64,000 bases of DNA from Hydrogenophaga intermedia (lineage in GTDB: Bacteria > Pseudomonadota > Gammaproteobacteria > Burkholderiales > Burkholderiaceae_C). Under the pieces are notes generated by a model. It saw only the letters and a list, made by a program, of their open reading frames with translations. It was not told the DNA's origin and made no database searches. Below are positions 35,449 through 47,880 of this stretch, in pieces. Where the stretch lies: NCBI RefSeq assembly GCF_000723405.1, contig NZ_CCAE010000019.1, forward strand, positions 19,223-83,222. Direction: 5' to 3'. Position numbers and translations under genes: made by a program. How positions within the stretch are numbered: the first letter of the stretch is position 1; each line of letters begins with the position of its first letter.

Positions 35449-36219
35449 ATGAAAGTCGTGATCATCGGAGGCACCGGCCTCATCGGCAAACAGGTCGGCG
35501 CGCTGCTGCGCCAGGGCGGCCATGAGGTGACGGCCGCCGCGCCGTCCACCGGCGTCAACACCCTCACGGGCGAAGGCCTGGCCCAGGCGTTGCAGGGCGC
35601 GCAGGTGGTGGTGGACGTGAGCAACTCGCCCTCCTTCGAACCGGCGGCGGTGATGGACTTCTTCCAGACGTCCACGCGCAACGTGCTGGGCGCGGCGCAG
35701 GCCGCCGGCGTGCGCCACCTCGTCGCGCTGTCGGTGGTGGGCACCGATCGACTCCCGCAGAGCGGCTACTTCCTGGCCAAGCTGGCCCAGGAACAGTTGA
35801 TCCGCGCCAGCGCCCTGCCCCACACCATCGTGCGCGCCACGCAGTTCCACGAATTCCTCGGCGCCATTGCCGACGCCGCCACGCGCGAAGGCCGCGTGCA
35901 CGCGCCCTCGGCCGGCATCCAGCCGATCGCTTCGGCCGACGTGGCCCTCGGCGTGGCACGCGCCGCCACCGCCGAACCCGTGAACGGGCTCACCGAGATC
36001 GCCGGCCCCGTGGCCTTTCGCATGGACGAGTTGCTGCGTGGCTGGCTGCAGCAACGCAGCGACGCGCGCGAGGTGGTGACGGACGAGAGCGCGGGCTACT
36101 TCGGCGCGCCGCTCAAGGCCGATTCGCTGCTGCCGGGCGCGGGCGCCTGGCTGGCGCCCACCACGCTGCAGGCCTGGTCGGCCGCGCAGGCGGCATCGTC
36201 AACGGCTGCCACGGCCTGA
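35449..36219 (+). CDS. NAD(P)-binding SDR/NmrA-like protein
   Basis: A 256-residue atypical short-chain dehydrogenase. The Rossmann start is MKVVIIGGTGLIGKQVGALL, with GGTGLIG. The middle VRHLVALSVVGTDRLPQSGY continues to YFLAKLAQEQLI, with the Y-x3-K-like YFLAK. The C-terminal EIAGPVAFRMDELLRGWLQQ is as in NmrA/NAD-dependent epimerase-like proteins. An in-frame start at 35449 is preceded by ACGAAGGAC. The substrate is unknown. It ends 19 bp from the LysR at 36239. Confidence 0.84.
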   Translation: MKVVIIGGTGLIGKQVGALLRQGGHEVTAAAPSTGVNTLTGEGLAQALQGAQVVVDVSNSPSFEPAAVMDFFQTSTRNVLGAAQAAGVRHLVALSVVGTDRLPQSGYFLAKLAQEQLIRASALPHTIVRATQFHEFLGAIADAATREGRVHAPSAGIQPIASADVALGVARAATAEPVNGLTEIAGPVAFRMDELLRGWLQQRSDAREVVTDESAGYFGAPLKADSLLPGAGAWLAPTTLQAWSAAQAASSTAATA

Positions 36220-36238
36220 GGGCACGCCCCGCGACGGC

Positions 36239-37150
36239 TCAGTCCTCGCGCAGCGCGGCGAAACGCTCGACCAGGTGGTCGATCAACAGCCGCACCGCCG
36301 GCAACTGCCCGCGCCGCGAGGCGAACACCGCGTGGATGAGCTCTCGGCGGGGCGCCCAGCCGTCCAGCACGGGCACCAGTTCGCCCTGCCCGAATTCGGC
36401 CGTCAGCATCATGCGCGGCAACTGCACGATGCCCACACCCGCCACCGCCGCCGCGCGCAAGGCCAGCATGCCGCGCGTGACGTAGCGCGGCCGGTGCCGC
36501 ACCTCGGCGCGCGCGCCGTTGGGGCCCTCCAGCACCCACTGATGCACCTCCTGCGGCTGGCCCAGGTCCATGCTCGGAAAGCGCCCCAGGTCCCCCGGGC
36601 CTTGCGGCACGCCCAGGCGCTCGATCAACGCCGGGCTGGCCACCAGGCACTGACTGCGCTCGGCCAGCACGCGCAGCGCGAGATCGCTGTCCTCCAGCGG
36701 CGGCGGGCGCACGCGCACCGCCAGGTCGAAGCCTTCGGCCACCACGTCCACGCGGCGGTTGGTTTCCTCAAGGTGCAGCTCCACGCGCGGGTAGCGCGCC
36801 AGGAAGTCGCCCAGCATGGTGCCCATGCGCGTGGCCAGCAGCGCCACCGGGCAACTCATGCGCACCACGCCGCGCGGCTCGCCCTGCGCCAGGGCGATGG
36901 ACTCCTCCGCCGCCTCGGCCTCGGTCAGCATGGCGCGGCAGTGCTGGTAGTAGCCGCGCCCCGCCTCGGTGACGGAGAAGCTGCGCGTGGAGCGCAGGAT
37001 CAGCCGCGCGCCCAGGCGCTCTTCCAGCAGCGCGATGCGCCGGCTCAGGCGGGACTTGGGGATGCCCAGCGCGCGGCTCGCCGGGGCAAAACCACCGTGC
37101 TCCACCACTTGGGCGAAGTAGTACAGGTCATTGAGGTCAGGCAGGCTCAT
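36239..37150 (-). CDS. LysR family transcriptional regulator, divergent to pirin
   Basis: A 303-residue LTTR of the group whose effector domain follows LPDLNDLYYFAQVVEHGGFA and PKSRLSRRIALLEERLGARL (HTH about 5-62). ATG 37150 is chosen; the frame is open back to 37213 through a stretch that carries the repeated motif, where coding is unlikely. It faces the pirin gene at 37265. Related regulators commonly control adjacent pirin genes, so it is probably the pirin regulator. Confidence 0.88.
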   Translation of the reverse strand: MSLPDLNDLYYFAQVVEHGGFAPASRALGIPKSRLSRRIALLEERLGARLILRSTRSFSVTEAGRGYYQHCRAMLTEAEAAEESIALAQGEPRGVVRMSCPVALLATRMGTMLGDFLARYPRVELHLEETNRRVDVVAEGFDLAVRVRPPPLEDSDLALRVLAERSQCLVASPALIERLGVPQGPGDLGRFPSMDLGQPQEVHQWVLEGPNGARAEVRHRPRYVTRGMLALRAAAVAGVGIVQLPRMMLTAEFGQGELVPVLDGWAPRRELIHAVFASRRGQLPAVRLLIDHLVERFAALRED

Positions 37151-37214
37151 CGTTCCACCCATAGAACAGTGAAGCCGATTATCACGGCCTACCCAAGGAA
37201 TCGTTCCACCCATA
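37151..37214. promoter_or_regulatory. Direct repeats CGTTCCACCCATA between LysR and pirin
   Basis: The 13-bp CGTTCCACCCATA occurs at 37151-37163 and 37202-37214, 51 bp apart. The first copy also belongs to an inverted repeat, GTTC-N8-GAAC (37152-37167). The repeats flank the promoter region and would suit binding by two LysR dimers. Confidence 0.5.
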
Positions 37215-37264
37215 TCCTTGAAGCATTCCCCGTCCCGCCGGGGTCACCCCCTCAGGAGAAATCC

Positions 37265-38140
37265 ATGCTCAAGCAGATCCAAGGTGTCTACAGCGCCCCC
37301 CGCCCCCATTGGGTGGGCGACGGTTTTCCGGTGCGTTCCCTGTTCAGCTACGGCGACCACGGCGCCCAGCTCAGCCCCTTCCTGCTGCTCGACTACGCCG
37401 GCCCAGCGCAATTTCCGCCGGCCGAACAGCCGCGCGGCGTGGGGGTGCACCCGCACCGCGGCTTCGAGACGGTGACCATCGTCTACGACGGCGAGGTGGC
37501 GCACCGCGACTCCACCGGCTCGGGTGGCCTCATCGGCCCTGGCGACGTGCAGTGGATGACGGCGGCCTCCGGCATCCTGCACGAGGAGTTCCATTCGCCC
37601 GACTTCACGCGCCGTGGCGGCGCCATGGAGATGGTGCAGCTCTGGGTGAACCTGCCGGCGCGCAGCAAGATGGAGCCGCCGGGCTACCAGAACATCCTGA
37701 ACGCGCAGATCCCGTCGGTGGACCTGGCCGATGGCGCGGGCCGCGTGCGCGTGATCGCGGGCAGCTTCGAGGGCCACCAGGGCCCGGCGCGCACGCACAC
37801 GCCGATGGATGTGTGGGATGTGCGACTGAACGCTGGCAAGACCGTGCGCCTGTCGCTGATCAAGGGCCACACCGCCGCGCTGGTGGTGCTGGCGGGCACC
37901 GTGCTCGTCAACGGCGAGGCCGTGGCGCGCGAGGCGCAACTGGTGCAGTTCCAGCGCGACGGTGATGCGCTGGAGATCGAAGCCAACAGCGACGCCAAGC
38001 TGCTGTTCCTGGGCGGCGAGCCGATCGAGGAGCCCGTGGTGGGCCACGGCCCCTTCGTGATGAACACGCGCGAGGAAATCGTGCAGGCGTTCCACGATTT
38101 CCAGAGCGGCCGGTTCGGGCGCATGGCGGCGAGCGCCTGA
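37265..38140 (+). CDS. Pirin family protein
   Basis: A 291-residue bicupin. N-terminal pirin motif: GVGVHPHRGFETVTIVYDGE, holding the metal-binding HPH and the Glu of HRGFE. The second cupin follows from about residue 170 (RTHTPMDVWDVRLNAGKTVR). Bacterial pirins bind Fe or Cu and may act as quercetinases or redox sensors. ATG 37265 begins at the domain; the frame upstream is antisense of LysR. Its role here is not specified by neighbours. Confidence 0.9.
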   Translation: MLKQIQGVYSAPRPHWVGDGFPVRSLFSYGDHGAQLSPFLLLDYAGPAQFPPAEQPRGVGVHPHRGFETVTIVYDGEVAHRDSTGSGGLIGPGDVQWMTAASGILHEEFHSPDFTRRGGAMEMVQLWVNLPARSKMEPPGYQNILNAQIPSVDLADGAGRVRVIAGSFEGHQGPARTHTPMDVWDVRLNAGKTVRLSLIKGHTAALVVLAGTVLVNGEAVAREAQLVQFQRDGDALEIEANSDAKLLFLGGEPIEEPVVGHGPFVMNTREEIVQAFHDFQSGRFGRMAASA

Positions 38141-38218
38141 GGGCAGCCTGCGCCTGCGCAGGGCCCGCAAACAGGGCTCTGCGCAGGCGCGCGTGAGTGA
38201 CTGCCCCTCAACTGGCCG

Positions 38219-39643
38219 ATGGTAGATTCGGCCATGGCTTCTTCATTTGCTCCCAATTTCATAGTACAAAATCAATGGCTGACAAGGGCCTGGCACGGGA
38301 GTCTGGCTTCGGTCGGTCTCGTCTTGCTGGCGGCGTGCGGAGGCAATCACTCCAGCGCACCGTCCACCCCACCGCCGGATGTGGCGCCCATCACCGCGCT
38401 GAGCTACGACACGCCCAAGGCGCTGTACGTCACGGGCGAAGCCATCGCTGCCAACAACGCACAATTGAGCGGCGGGCCCACTGCCGCGTTCACGGTTTCA
38501 CCGGCCCTGCCCAACGGGCTGAGCCTCGACGCACTGACCGGCGTGATCACCGGCACGCCCAGCACACTGCAACGTGAGGCGGGCTACACGGTGACCGCCA
38601 GCAACGCCGCGGGCTCGGTCCAGGCACAACTCGATCTGACCGTCACCGCACGCGGCGCGTGGACGTTCGTGGCCACCGTGCCCACGCCCCGGTACTACGC
38701 GACACTGTCTCGCCTGCCCGATGGCCGACAGCTGCTGGCGGGTGGTATGGGCGCTGGCGGGCCGACCAACGAAGCCGACATCTACGACCCCGCCGCGAAC
38801 ACCTGGGGCGCGGCGGCCGGCATGCTTGCCGCGCGCTCGGACCCCTCGGCCGTGGTGCTGGCGGACGGCCGCGTGCTGGTGTTCGGTGGCGATGCCGCGG
38901 GCATGACCACCCTGGCCAGTGCGGAGCTGTACGACCCCGCCGCCAACACCTGGACGGCCACGGGCAGCATGAACGAAGCGCGGGTGCGGGCAACGGCCAC
39001 GCTGTTGCCGGACGGCAAGGTGTTGGTCACCGGCGGAACCCGGGACTCGGGAACCCTCGACCACTCGAACACGGCCGAAGTGTATGACCCGGCCACCGGC
39101 ACCTGGGCCCTGCTGCCCACGCCGATGTCCAGCGCACGCACGCAGCACGCGGCGCAATTGCTGCCCGGTGGCAATACCTTGCTCATCGCGGGCGGCCTCA
39201 ACGGCGGCGTGGCCGTCACCACCGCCGAGCTCTATGCGGTGGACGGCAGCGGCACCACGCCGATCCCCTACGGCGGCACCGGCAGTATCCTCGCGTCGGT
39301 GCGACTGGACGACGGCAGCGTGATGGTGGTGTCCGCCGGAAACACCACGGCGCGGCGCTTCGACCCCGCCACGTCGAGTTGGGCGACGAGCACCATGAGC
39401 GCCTCGCGATTGCTTCCCACCCTGACCCTGCTGGCCGACGGCCGCGTGCTTCTGGCTGGCGGTTCGACCCTGAACACCGCGGAGATCTACAACCCGGACC
39501 ACAACGTCTGGACCACCGCGGCATCCATGGGCACCGCACGCAACCGGGCCGCGGCGGGCCTGCTCGACGACGGTCGCGTGCTGGTGGTCAGTGGCAGCAA
39601 CACCGGTGGCGAGGTCAACTCGAGCGAGCGCTACGCGCCCTGA
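38219..39643 (+). CDS. Kelch-repeat lipoprotein with putative Ig-like domain
   Basis: A 474-residue exported protein. The signal peptide ends at the lipobox LLAAC (Cys about 41). An Ig-like putative cadherin-type domain (about 60-145, with LPNGLSLDALTGVITGTPST) is followed by about six kelch blades that repeat the pattern LPDGRQLLAGGMGAGGPTNE, VVLADGRVLVFGGDAAG and so on (145-474). It should form a beta-propeller on the periplasmic or outer face. Binding partner unknown. ATG 38219 is chosen; 38234 is an alternative that still leaves a signal. Confidence 0.85.
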   Translation: MVDSAMASSFAPNFIVQNQWLTRAWHGSLASVGLVLLAACGGNHSSAPSTPPPDVAPITALSYDTPKALYVTGEAIAANNAQLSGGPTAAFTVSPALPNGLSLDALTGVITGTPSTLQREAGYTVTASNAAGSVQAQLDLTVTARGAWTFVATVPTPRYYATLSRLPDGRQLLAGGMGAGGPTNEADIYDPAANTWGAAAGMLAARSDPSAVVLADGRVLVFGGDAAGMTTLASAELYDPAANTWTATGSMNEARVRATATLLPDGKVLVTGGTRDSGTLDHSNTAEVYDPATGTWALLPTPMSSARTQHAAQLLPGGNTLLIAGGLNGGVAVTTAELYAVDGSGTTPIPYGGTGSILASVRLDDGSVMVVSAGNTTARRFDPATSSWATSTMSASRLLPTLTLLADGRVLLAGGSTLNTAEIYNPDHNVWTTAASMGTARNRAAAGLLDDGRVLVVSGSNTGGEVNSSERYAP

Positions 39644-39672
39644 GGCTCGCGCGCGCGCTCAACCCGGGGCAC

Positions 39673-40767
39673 TCAACCCAAGGCGCGCAACGGGTGCGCG
39701 TGCGCCGGCCAGGGCGACTCGAAGAACGCCGCCACCTCTTTGGCCGTCACGTCCTCGATGCGCGCCGGGTTCCACTTCGGCGCGTGGTCCTTGTCGATGG
39801 CCAGCGCGCGCACCCCTTCCACGGTTTCGCTCGCGGCGCCCGGGCGCAGGTGGAAGCAGTGGTGCACCAGGTCGCGCTCCATGCGCAGATCGTCTGCCAG
39901 GCCCATGCCGCGCGCGCGGCGGATCTGCTCCAGCACCACGTGCAGCATCAGCGGCGAGCGCTGGCGCAATGTCTGCAGCGTCTCCTTCGCCCACTCGCTG
40001 CCGCTGGACTCCAGCGCCGCCACCATGGCTTTCACGTCGCCCAGGCCGAAGACGGCATTGACCTCGGCCGTGGGCCAGGGCGCCGCGGGCACCGTGGTCT
40101 GCAGGTGGCTTTCCACCCAACGCTGCACTGCTTCGCCGTTTTCGAAAGGCGTGGCGCCCAGGCTGTCCCACAGCTTGGGCAGGCGCTGGGCCTCGATGTG
40201 GCCGTCGGCCAGGCCGACCGACAAGGCCTCGCGGCCCTGCAGAAGGCGGCCCGTGAGCCCCAGGTACTCGCCCACGTGGCCGGCGCAGCGGCTCAGGAAG
40301 TAGCCGCCGCCCACATCGGGGAAGAGGCCGATGTTGGTCTCGGGCATCGCCAGCTTGCTGCGCTCGGTCACGACGCGCAGGCTGGCGCCCTGGCTGATAC
40401 CCATGCCCCCGCCCATGCAGATGCCGTCCATGAAGGCGATGTAGGGCTTGGGGTAGGTGTGGATCAGGTGGTTGAGCGCGTACTCCTCGGTGAAGAAGTC
40501 CTCGAGGGCGGGGTCGCCGGCCAGCGCCGCCTGGTGGAAGAAGCGGATGTCACCGCCGGCACAGAAGGCACCGAAGGCGCCTTCCTTGCCCATGCCGCGA
40601 ATGGCCACGGCGAACACGACCGGGTCCTCGCGCCAGGCCAGCAGCGCCGCGGTGATCTCGCGGATCATGCCCAGCGACAACGCGTTCAGCGCTTTGGGCC
40701 GGTTGAGCGTGATCAGGCCCACGCGGCCCTGCACTTCGGTGATTACGAGTGATTCGGTCGATGACAT
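39673..40767 (-). CDS. Enoyl-CoA hydratase family, 3-hydroxyisobutyryl-CoA hydrolase-like
   Basis: A 364-residue crotonase-fold protein. LNRPKALNALSLGMI (about 20-34), oxyanion-hole CAGGDIRFFHQA, and the hallmark GGGMGISQGASLRVVTERSK with LAMPETNIGLFPDVGGGYFL match HIBCH (~350 aa) better than enoyl-CoA hydratase (~260 aa). It would hydrolyse 3-hydroxyisobutyryl-CoA in valine breakdown. It ends a long minus-strand series but is separated from the EamA gene by 27 bp only, so it may be co-transcribed. Confidence 0.85.
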   Translation of the reverse strand: MSSTESLVITEVQGRVGLITLNRPKALNALSLGMIREITAALLAWREDPVVFAVAIRGMGKEGAFGAFCAGGDIRFFHQAALAGDPALEDFFTEEYALNHLIHTYPKPYIAFMDGICMGGGMGISQGASLRVVTERSKLAMPETNIGLFPDVGGGYFLSRCAGHVGEYLGLTGRLLQGREALSVGLADGHIEAQRLPKLWDSLGATPFENGEAVQRWVESHLQTTVPAAPWPTAEVNAVFGLGDVKAMVAALESSGSEWAKETLQTLRQRSPLMLHVVLEQIRRARGMGLADDLRMERDLVHHCFHLRPGAASETVEGVRALAIDKDHAPKWNPARIEDVTAKEVAAFFESPWPAHAHPLRALG

Positions 40768-40794
40768 GCGAGTACCTCCAACGGTGGTTCTTCT

Positions 40795-41819
40795 TCAGGC
40801 CCCGCGCCGGTCGCGGGCGGTACGGGCGTCCAGTGTCTGCACGCGCGGGGTGCCGCTGCGCGAGCGCCAGCCCAGCAGTTCGTTGATGAACAGCGCGCCG
40901 ATGACCAGCGTGCCGCCGATCAGCACCTCGGCGCCCGGCGCCTCGCCCGCGCCCAGCCAGGCAAGCAGGATGCCGAAGATCACCTCCAGCAGCGCGAGCA
41001 GGGACACCTCGGGCGCCTTGAGCGAGCGCGCGCAGACCACAGCCAGCGCGCAGGGAATGGCCAGCTGAACCAGGCCGAGCAACGCGAGCCAGGCGATGTC
41101 GCCCCCCGTGGCCTCGAACGGCAAGGCCAACGGCAAGGTCAGCAAGGAAGAGATGAGCCCGCCCAGCAGCACCGAAGGCACCAGGTCGATCCTGCGGCCG
41201 TGGGTCTGGCTGCGCTGCATCACCGTCCAGTTGACGGCGCCGGCAATGGGCACGCACAGCGCCACCAGGGAGCCGATCACCAGCGCGCTGGTGTCGATGT
41301 CAGGCGTGGCGAAGGCCTGCAGGAACTGACTGCCATACATGTAGACGATGCCCAACCCCGCCGCCGCGATGGCAGCCCAGGTGCGCGGCGCCAGCGTCTG
41401 CCCGATGGTGAAACGCGCCAGCAGCGCGGTGAACAAGGGGCCCACCGCCATGATGATGAGCACGTTGGCCACGGTGGTGAAGGTCAGCGCCAGCATGAAG
41501 GCGGTGAACATCACGCTCCAGCACACACCACTCATCCAGAACGCCGAGGAGCCAGGCTGCACGCCCCAATGGCGCTGCAGCGGGCCCTGCCCCACCTCGT
41601 CCGTGAGGCTGCCGGCCGCGCGATCGGCCGATCGCCACAGCGGCAGGATGATGAGCAGCGACAGCGCGGTGAAGGCGCTGCGCCAGAAGGTCACCTCGAA
41701 GCGCGCCGCCGATTCCAGTTGGCGCGTGACCACGCCCGCGATCGACCACATCAGGGTCACCGCGACCATCAGGAACACCGCCTGCGTGTGAGTCAGGCGG
41801 CTCAGCAGGCGGAAGGACA

Positions 41820-41820
<1 letters not shown>
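40795..41820 (-). CDS. EamA/DMT family transporter
   Basis: A 341-residue integral membrane protein with ~10 predicted TM helices in two EamA repeats. N-terminal repeat: VTLMWSIAGVVTRQLESAAR. Second: LGIVYMYGSQFLQAF and LLALLEVIFGILLAWLGAGE. It probably exports a small metabolite. Its ATG overlaps the typA stop by 1 nt (TGATG), so it may be translated together with typA, although the substrate is unknown. Confidence 0.86.
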
Positions 41821-43642
<1,822 letters not shown>

Positions 43643-43646
<4 letters not shown>

Positions 43647-44617
43647 GGTTGTGCCTCGCAGGCTTCGAGGATTTGCTGGATATCGGTGGGGCTCAGCAGA
43701 CGCCCCGCAATGAGTTCGCCGCCCTGCGTGTGGGCCGTGCCCAGCAGAACGGACTGCGTTGGATCGGTAGGCGACGGGCCGAAGACGGCCACGCGCTCGC
43801 GGTTGGGCCAGTCGCCGCGGCGGCGCACACCGCTGAGGAACCGGCCGGCATGCTCCGCATCGAGCGTGACGCGCTCATGACCCGGGAGCAAATCCTCCAG
43901 CGGCCGCAGGGCCTGCAGGCGTTGGTCGTCGGCCATGGACTCGAGCGCGTCGAGCGTGGTGGCATCGCTCACGTCGAAGGGGCCGGTGGCCGTGCGCCGC
44001 AGTGCGATCAGGTGACCACCGCAGCCCAGGGCCTCGCCGATGTCCTCGCCGAGGGTCCGGATGTAGGTGCCCTTGCTGCAGACCACGCGCAGGCGCAGCT
44101 GAGGGGCCTCGCCCTGCAATTGCATGTCGAGCAGTTCGATGTCGTGGACCGTCACGCGGCGCGGCTCGCGCTCGACGGTTTCGCCATCGCGGGCGTACTC
44201 GTACAGGGCCTTGCCGTCCTTCTTGAGCGCGCTGTGCATCGGCGGCACCTGATCGATCTCACCCATGAAGCGGTCGAGCACTTCCACCACCTGGCCCACG
44301 GTGCAGGTCACCGGGCGGGTGTCGATGACCTCACCCTCAGCGTCGGCCGTGCTCGTGCGCACGCCCAGGCGCACCGTGGTTTCGTAGGTCTTGTCCGCGT
44401 CCAGGTGCAACTGGCTGAACTTGGTGGCGGCGCCGAAGCACAGGGGCAACACGCCCGTGGCCAATGGGTCCAGCGTGCCGGTGTGACCGGCCTTGTCCGC
44501 GCGCAGCAGCCATTTGGCCTTCTGCAAGGCCTGATTGCTGGAGAGGCCCAGCGGTTTGTCGAGCAGCAGCACCCCGTGCACGGGGCGCCGTTGCACCCTC
44601 GTGCGTTGGCGCTCCAT
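43643..44617 (-). CDS. truB: tRNA pseudouridine(55) synthase TruB
   Basis: A 324-residue enzyme. [20 protein letters not shown] at the N-terminus and the catalytic motif [20 protein letters not shown], with the essential Asp in TLDP. The C-terminal PUA-like part ends at about residue 320. It makes Psi55 in the tRNA T-loop. ATG 44617 is 3 bp after the rbfA stop; its end overlaps typA by 4 bp. Confidence 0.97.
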
Positions 44618-44619
44618 GC

Positions 44620-44994
44620 TCAGTCCTCGTTCTTGGAACGCGAAGCGACCGCCTTGGAAATCAAGGCGTTCATGTCGGCCGCGCGCTCGGTGGTGCGGTC
44701 GAACACGAAGTGCAGCGTGGGCACGGTGTGGATGTGCAGGCGCTTGAACAGCGCATTGCGAAGGAAGCCCGCCGCGGCGTTGAGGCCTTCGGTGGCTTCG
44801 TCGGGGTTGCCGGTGAGCAGGCTGAAGAACACCTTGGCGTGCGCGTAGTCGGGGGTGACCTCGACCGCGTTGATCGTGACCATGCCCACGCGCGGGTCCT
44901 TCAACTCGCGCGCGATCAGCTCGGCCAGATCGCGCTGGATCTGGTCGGCCACTCGGAAACCGCGGTTGGGGACGGACGACGCCTTGCGGGGCAT
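44620..44994 (-). CDS. rbfA: 30S ribosome-binding factor RbfA
   Basis: A 124-residue KH-like protein. [20 protein letters not shown] (about 14-33) and [20 protein letters not shown] (about 92-111) are standard. It binds the 30S head/helix 1 region during late maturation and cold adaptation. It sits between infB and truB in the usual order. Confidence 0.96.
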   Translation of the reverse strand: MPRKASSVPNRGFRVADQIQRDLAELIARELKDPRVGMVTINAVEVTPDYAHAKVFFSLLTGNPDEATEGLNAAAGFLRNALFKRLHIHTVPTLHFVFDRTTERAADMNALISKAVASRSKNED

Positions 44995-45018
44995 GGTGAT
45001 CTCGCTTTGCCTGGGTGC

Positions 45019-47880
45019 TTACAGCGTGCGCGCCACTTCCTTGACCTCAAAGAATTCGAGCTGATCGCCCTCTTTGATGTCGTTGTAGTTGCGCAGCTTG
45101 ATACCGCACTCGAAGCCTTCCTTGACCTCGCGCACGTCGTCCTTGAGGCGCTTGAGCGACTCGAGCTCGCCGGTCTGCACCACCACGTTGTCGCGCAGCA
45201 GGCGGTAGTGCGCGTTGCGGGTGACGAAGCCCTGCGTGACCATACAGCCGGCCACCGTGCCGATCTTGGACGCCACGAACACCGTGCGGATCTCGGCCAT
45301 GCCGATGACCTCTTCGCGCTTTTCGGGCGCGAGCATGCCGGACATGGCGGCCTTCAGGTCGTCCACCGCGTCGTAGATGATGTTGTAGTAGCGCAGGTCG
45401 ACCTCGTTGCCCTCGGCCAGCTTGCGCGCGCCGGCGTCGGCGCGCACGTTGAAGCCGATGACCACGGCACCGGCCGCGATGGCCAGGTTGACGTCGCTTT
45501 CGCTGATGCCACCCACGCCCGCGTACACGAGCTGCACCTTCACCTCGTCGGTGGAGAGCTTGAGCAGCGAGGCGGCGAGCGCTTCCTGCGAGCCCTGCAC
45601 ATCGGCCTTGAGGATGATCGGCAGGGTCTTGACCTCGCCGGCGGCCATGTCGGAGAACATGTTCTCCAGCTTGGCGGCCTGCTGCTTGGCCAGCTTGGTG
45701 CTGCGGTACTTGCCCGCGCGGTAGGTCGCGATCTCGCGCGCGCGGCGCTCGTCGGACATGACCATGAACTCGTCGCCGGCCTGCGGCACCTCGGCCAGGC
45801 CCTGGATCTCCACCGGAATGGAGGGACCGGCTTCCTTGGTGGCCTTGCCGTTCTCGTCAAGCATGGCGCGCACACGGCCCGAGGTCTGGCCCGCCAGCAC
45901 CACGTCGCCCACCTTGAGCGTGCCGCTTTGCACCAGCACGGTGGCCACGGCGCCACGGCCCTTGTCCAGGCGCGCTTCGATCACCAGGCCCTTGGCCATG
46001 GCGTCCACCGGCGCCTTGAGCTCCAGCACCTCGGCCTGCAGCAGCACCTGCTCGAGCAGGTCGTCGATGCCCATGCCGGTCTTGGCCGACACCGCCACGA
46101 AGGGCGATTCGCCACCGAACTCCTCGGGCACCACTTCCTCGGCCACGAGCTCGGATTTCACTCGCTCGATGTTGGCCTCGGGCTTGTCGGCCTTGGTCAT
46201 GGCCACCACGATGGGCACGCCCGCCGCCTTCGCGTGTTTGACGGCTTCCTTGGTCTGCGGCATCACGCCGTCGTCGGCGGCGCAGACGAGGATGACGATG
46301 TCGGTGGCCTGCGCGCCACGGGCGCGCATGGCCGTGAAGGCCTCGTGACCCGGGGTGTCGAGGAAGGTGACCATGCCGCGCGGCGTGTCGACGTGGTAGG
46401 CGCCGATGTGCTGCGTGATGCCGCCGGCCTCACCCGCCGCGACCTTGGTGCGGCGGATGTAGTCGAGCAGCGAGGTCTTGCCGTGGTCCACGTGGCCCAT
46501 GACGGTGACCACGGGCGCGCGCGGCAAGGCTTCGGCCTGCTGTTGCGACACCTCTTCGTCCGTGAAGGCCTCGGGGTCGTCCAGCGCGGCCACCACGGCC
46601 TTGTGGCCCAGTTCCTCGACCAGGATCATCGCGGTGTCCTGGTCCAGCGACTGGTTGATGGTGACCATCTGGCCCAGCTTCATCAGTTGCTTGATCAGCT
46701 CGGACGACTTCACCGACATCTTGTGCGCGAGCTCGGAGACCGTGATGGTCTCGGGCACGTGCACTTCGATCTGCTTGAATTCGGCCGGCGCCTGGAACGA
46801 GCCCTGGCCGTCGCGCGAGTCGCGGTCGCCACGTCGGCCACCGCCACCGCGCGGACCGCTGCGCCAGTTGCCACGGCCCGAGCTGGTGTCGCCGCGGGTC
46901 TTGATCTCTTTCTTCTTGGCCGCGTCGTCCTTCCAGGTGGAAGACAGGTTCTCGGACTTGACTTCCTTCTTGCCGGCACCGGCCGCTGCGCTGCCCGGCG
47001 CGGCCGCGGGGGCCTTGGTGGGCGTGCCCGCCGGCTTGTGCAGCGTGCCTTTGAGACCCGCCTTGGCGTCGGCCGGCGGCTCGGGCTTCTTGGCGACCAG
47101 GGTCCTGGCCGGCGCGGCCATCATGGCGCGAATGTTCGCGGCCTCAGCCTCGGCCTTGCGGCGACGCTCCTGCAGTTCGGCGGCGCGCTGCTCCTCGGCC
47201 TTGCGCTCCTCGGCGACTTTGTCGGCGGCGGCCTTGGCCGCGGCTTCCTTGTCCGGACCCTTGACCTTCACGGCGGTGGTGGCGGGCTTGGCTGGCGCGG
47301 GCGCCGGTTCCTGTTCGGGCGTGACGGCCGGTGCGGCGGCCGCGGCAGCGGCTTCGCGTTCCTGGCGGGCGGCTTCGGCCGCTTCGGCAGCGGCAGCTGC
47401 CTTGGCTTCCTCGGCCTCACGCGCGGCGCGCTTGGCGGCCAGTTCCTCTTCCTGGCGGCGGATCAGCTCGGCCTGGCGGCGCGCTTCCTCTTCGCGGCGC
47501 GAAAGTTCGGCTTCATCCACCACCGGTGCGGCCGGCGCGGCAGGCTCTTCCATCACGGCGGGCGCGGCCACGGGTTCGTCGTCGCGCTTGATGAAGGTGC
47601 GCTTCTTGCGCACCTCGACCTGGATGGTGCGCGCACGGCCCATGGCGTCGGCCTGCTTGATCTCGGAAGTGGACTTCTTGACCAGCGTGATCTTCTTGCG
47701 CTCGCCGCCGGTGTTGCCGTGCGCGGCCTTGAGGTGGCCAAGCAACTGCTGCTTGTCCACTTCGGTGATGGGATCGGACGGCGCGGCCTTGCGCACGCCC
47801 GCGGCCGCGAGCTGCTCGAGCAGCACGGCGGCGGGTTTGTTCAGTTCGGCAGCGAATTCGGCGACGGTATTACTGGTCAT
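45019..47880 (-). CDS. infB: Translation initiation factor IF-2
   Basis: A 953-residue protein. The N-terminal IF2-N motif ([20 protein letters not shown]) is followed by a long charged alanine/arginine/glutamate-rich linker (about 90-370) typical of Burkholderiales, then the GTPase domain (G1 [15 protein letters not shown] near residue 461, G3 DTPGHEAF) and C-terminal IF2-C ([24 protein letters not shown] end). It places fMet-tRNA on the 30S subunit. The linker has no clear frameshift. Confidence 0.97.
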   Translation of the reverse strand: MTSNTVAEFAAELNKPAAVLLEQLAAAGVRKAAPSDPITEVDKQQLLGHLKAAHGNTGGERKKITLVKKSTSEIKQADAMGRARTIQVEVRKKRTFIKRDDEPVAAPAVMEEPAAPAAPVVDEAELSRREEEARRQAELIRRQEEELAAKRAAREAEEAKAAAAAEAAEAARQEREAAAAAAAPAVTPEQEPAPAPAKPATTAVKVKGPDKEAAAKAAADKVAEERKAEEQRAAELQERRRKAEAEAANIRAMMAAPARTLVAKKPEPPADAKAGLKGTLHKPAGTPTKAPAAAPGSAAAGAGKKEVKSENLSSTWKDDAAKKKEIKTRGDTSSGRGNWRSGPRGGGGRRGDRDSRDGQGSFQAPAEFKQIEVHVPETITVSELAHKMSVKSSELIKQLMKLGQMVTINQSLDQDTAMILVEELGHKAVVAALDDPEAFTDEEVSQQQAEALPRAPVVTVMGHVDHGKTSLLDYIRRTKVAAGEAGGITQHIGAYHVDTPRGMVTFLDTPGHEAFTAMRARGAQATDIVILVCAADDGVMPQTKEAVKHAKAAGVPIVVAMTKADKPEANIERVKSELVAEEVVPEEFGGESPFVAVSAKTGMGIDDLLEQVLLQAEVLELKAPVDAMAKGLVIEARLDKGRGAVATVLVQSGTLKVGDVVLAGQTSGRVRAMLDENGKATKEAGPSIPVEIQGLAEVPQAGDEFMVMSDERRAREIATYRAGKYRSTKLAKQQAAKLENMFSDMAAGEVKTLPIILKADVQGSQEALAASLLKLSTDEVKVQLVYAGVGGISESDVNLAIAAGAVVIGFNVRADAGARKLAEGNEVDLRYYNIIYDAVDDLKAAMSGMLAPEKREEVIGMAEIRTVFVASKIGTVAGCMVTQGFVTRNAHYRLLRDNVVVQTGELESLKRLKDDVREVKEGFECGIKLRNYNDIKEGDQLEFFEVKEVARTL

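Noticed and set aside
34288..36219. Hopanoid biosynthesis cluster
   Set aside because: Only an HpnC-like gene is present; neighbours are efflux, a dehydrogenase-like gene and regulators, so a cluster call is not supported.
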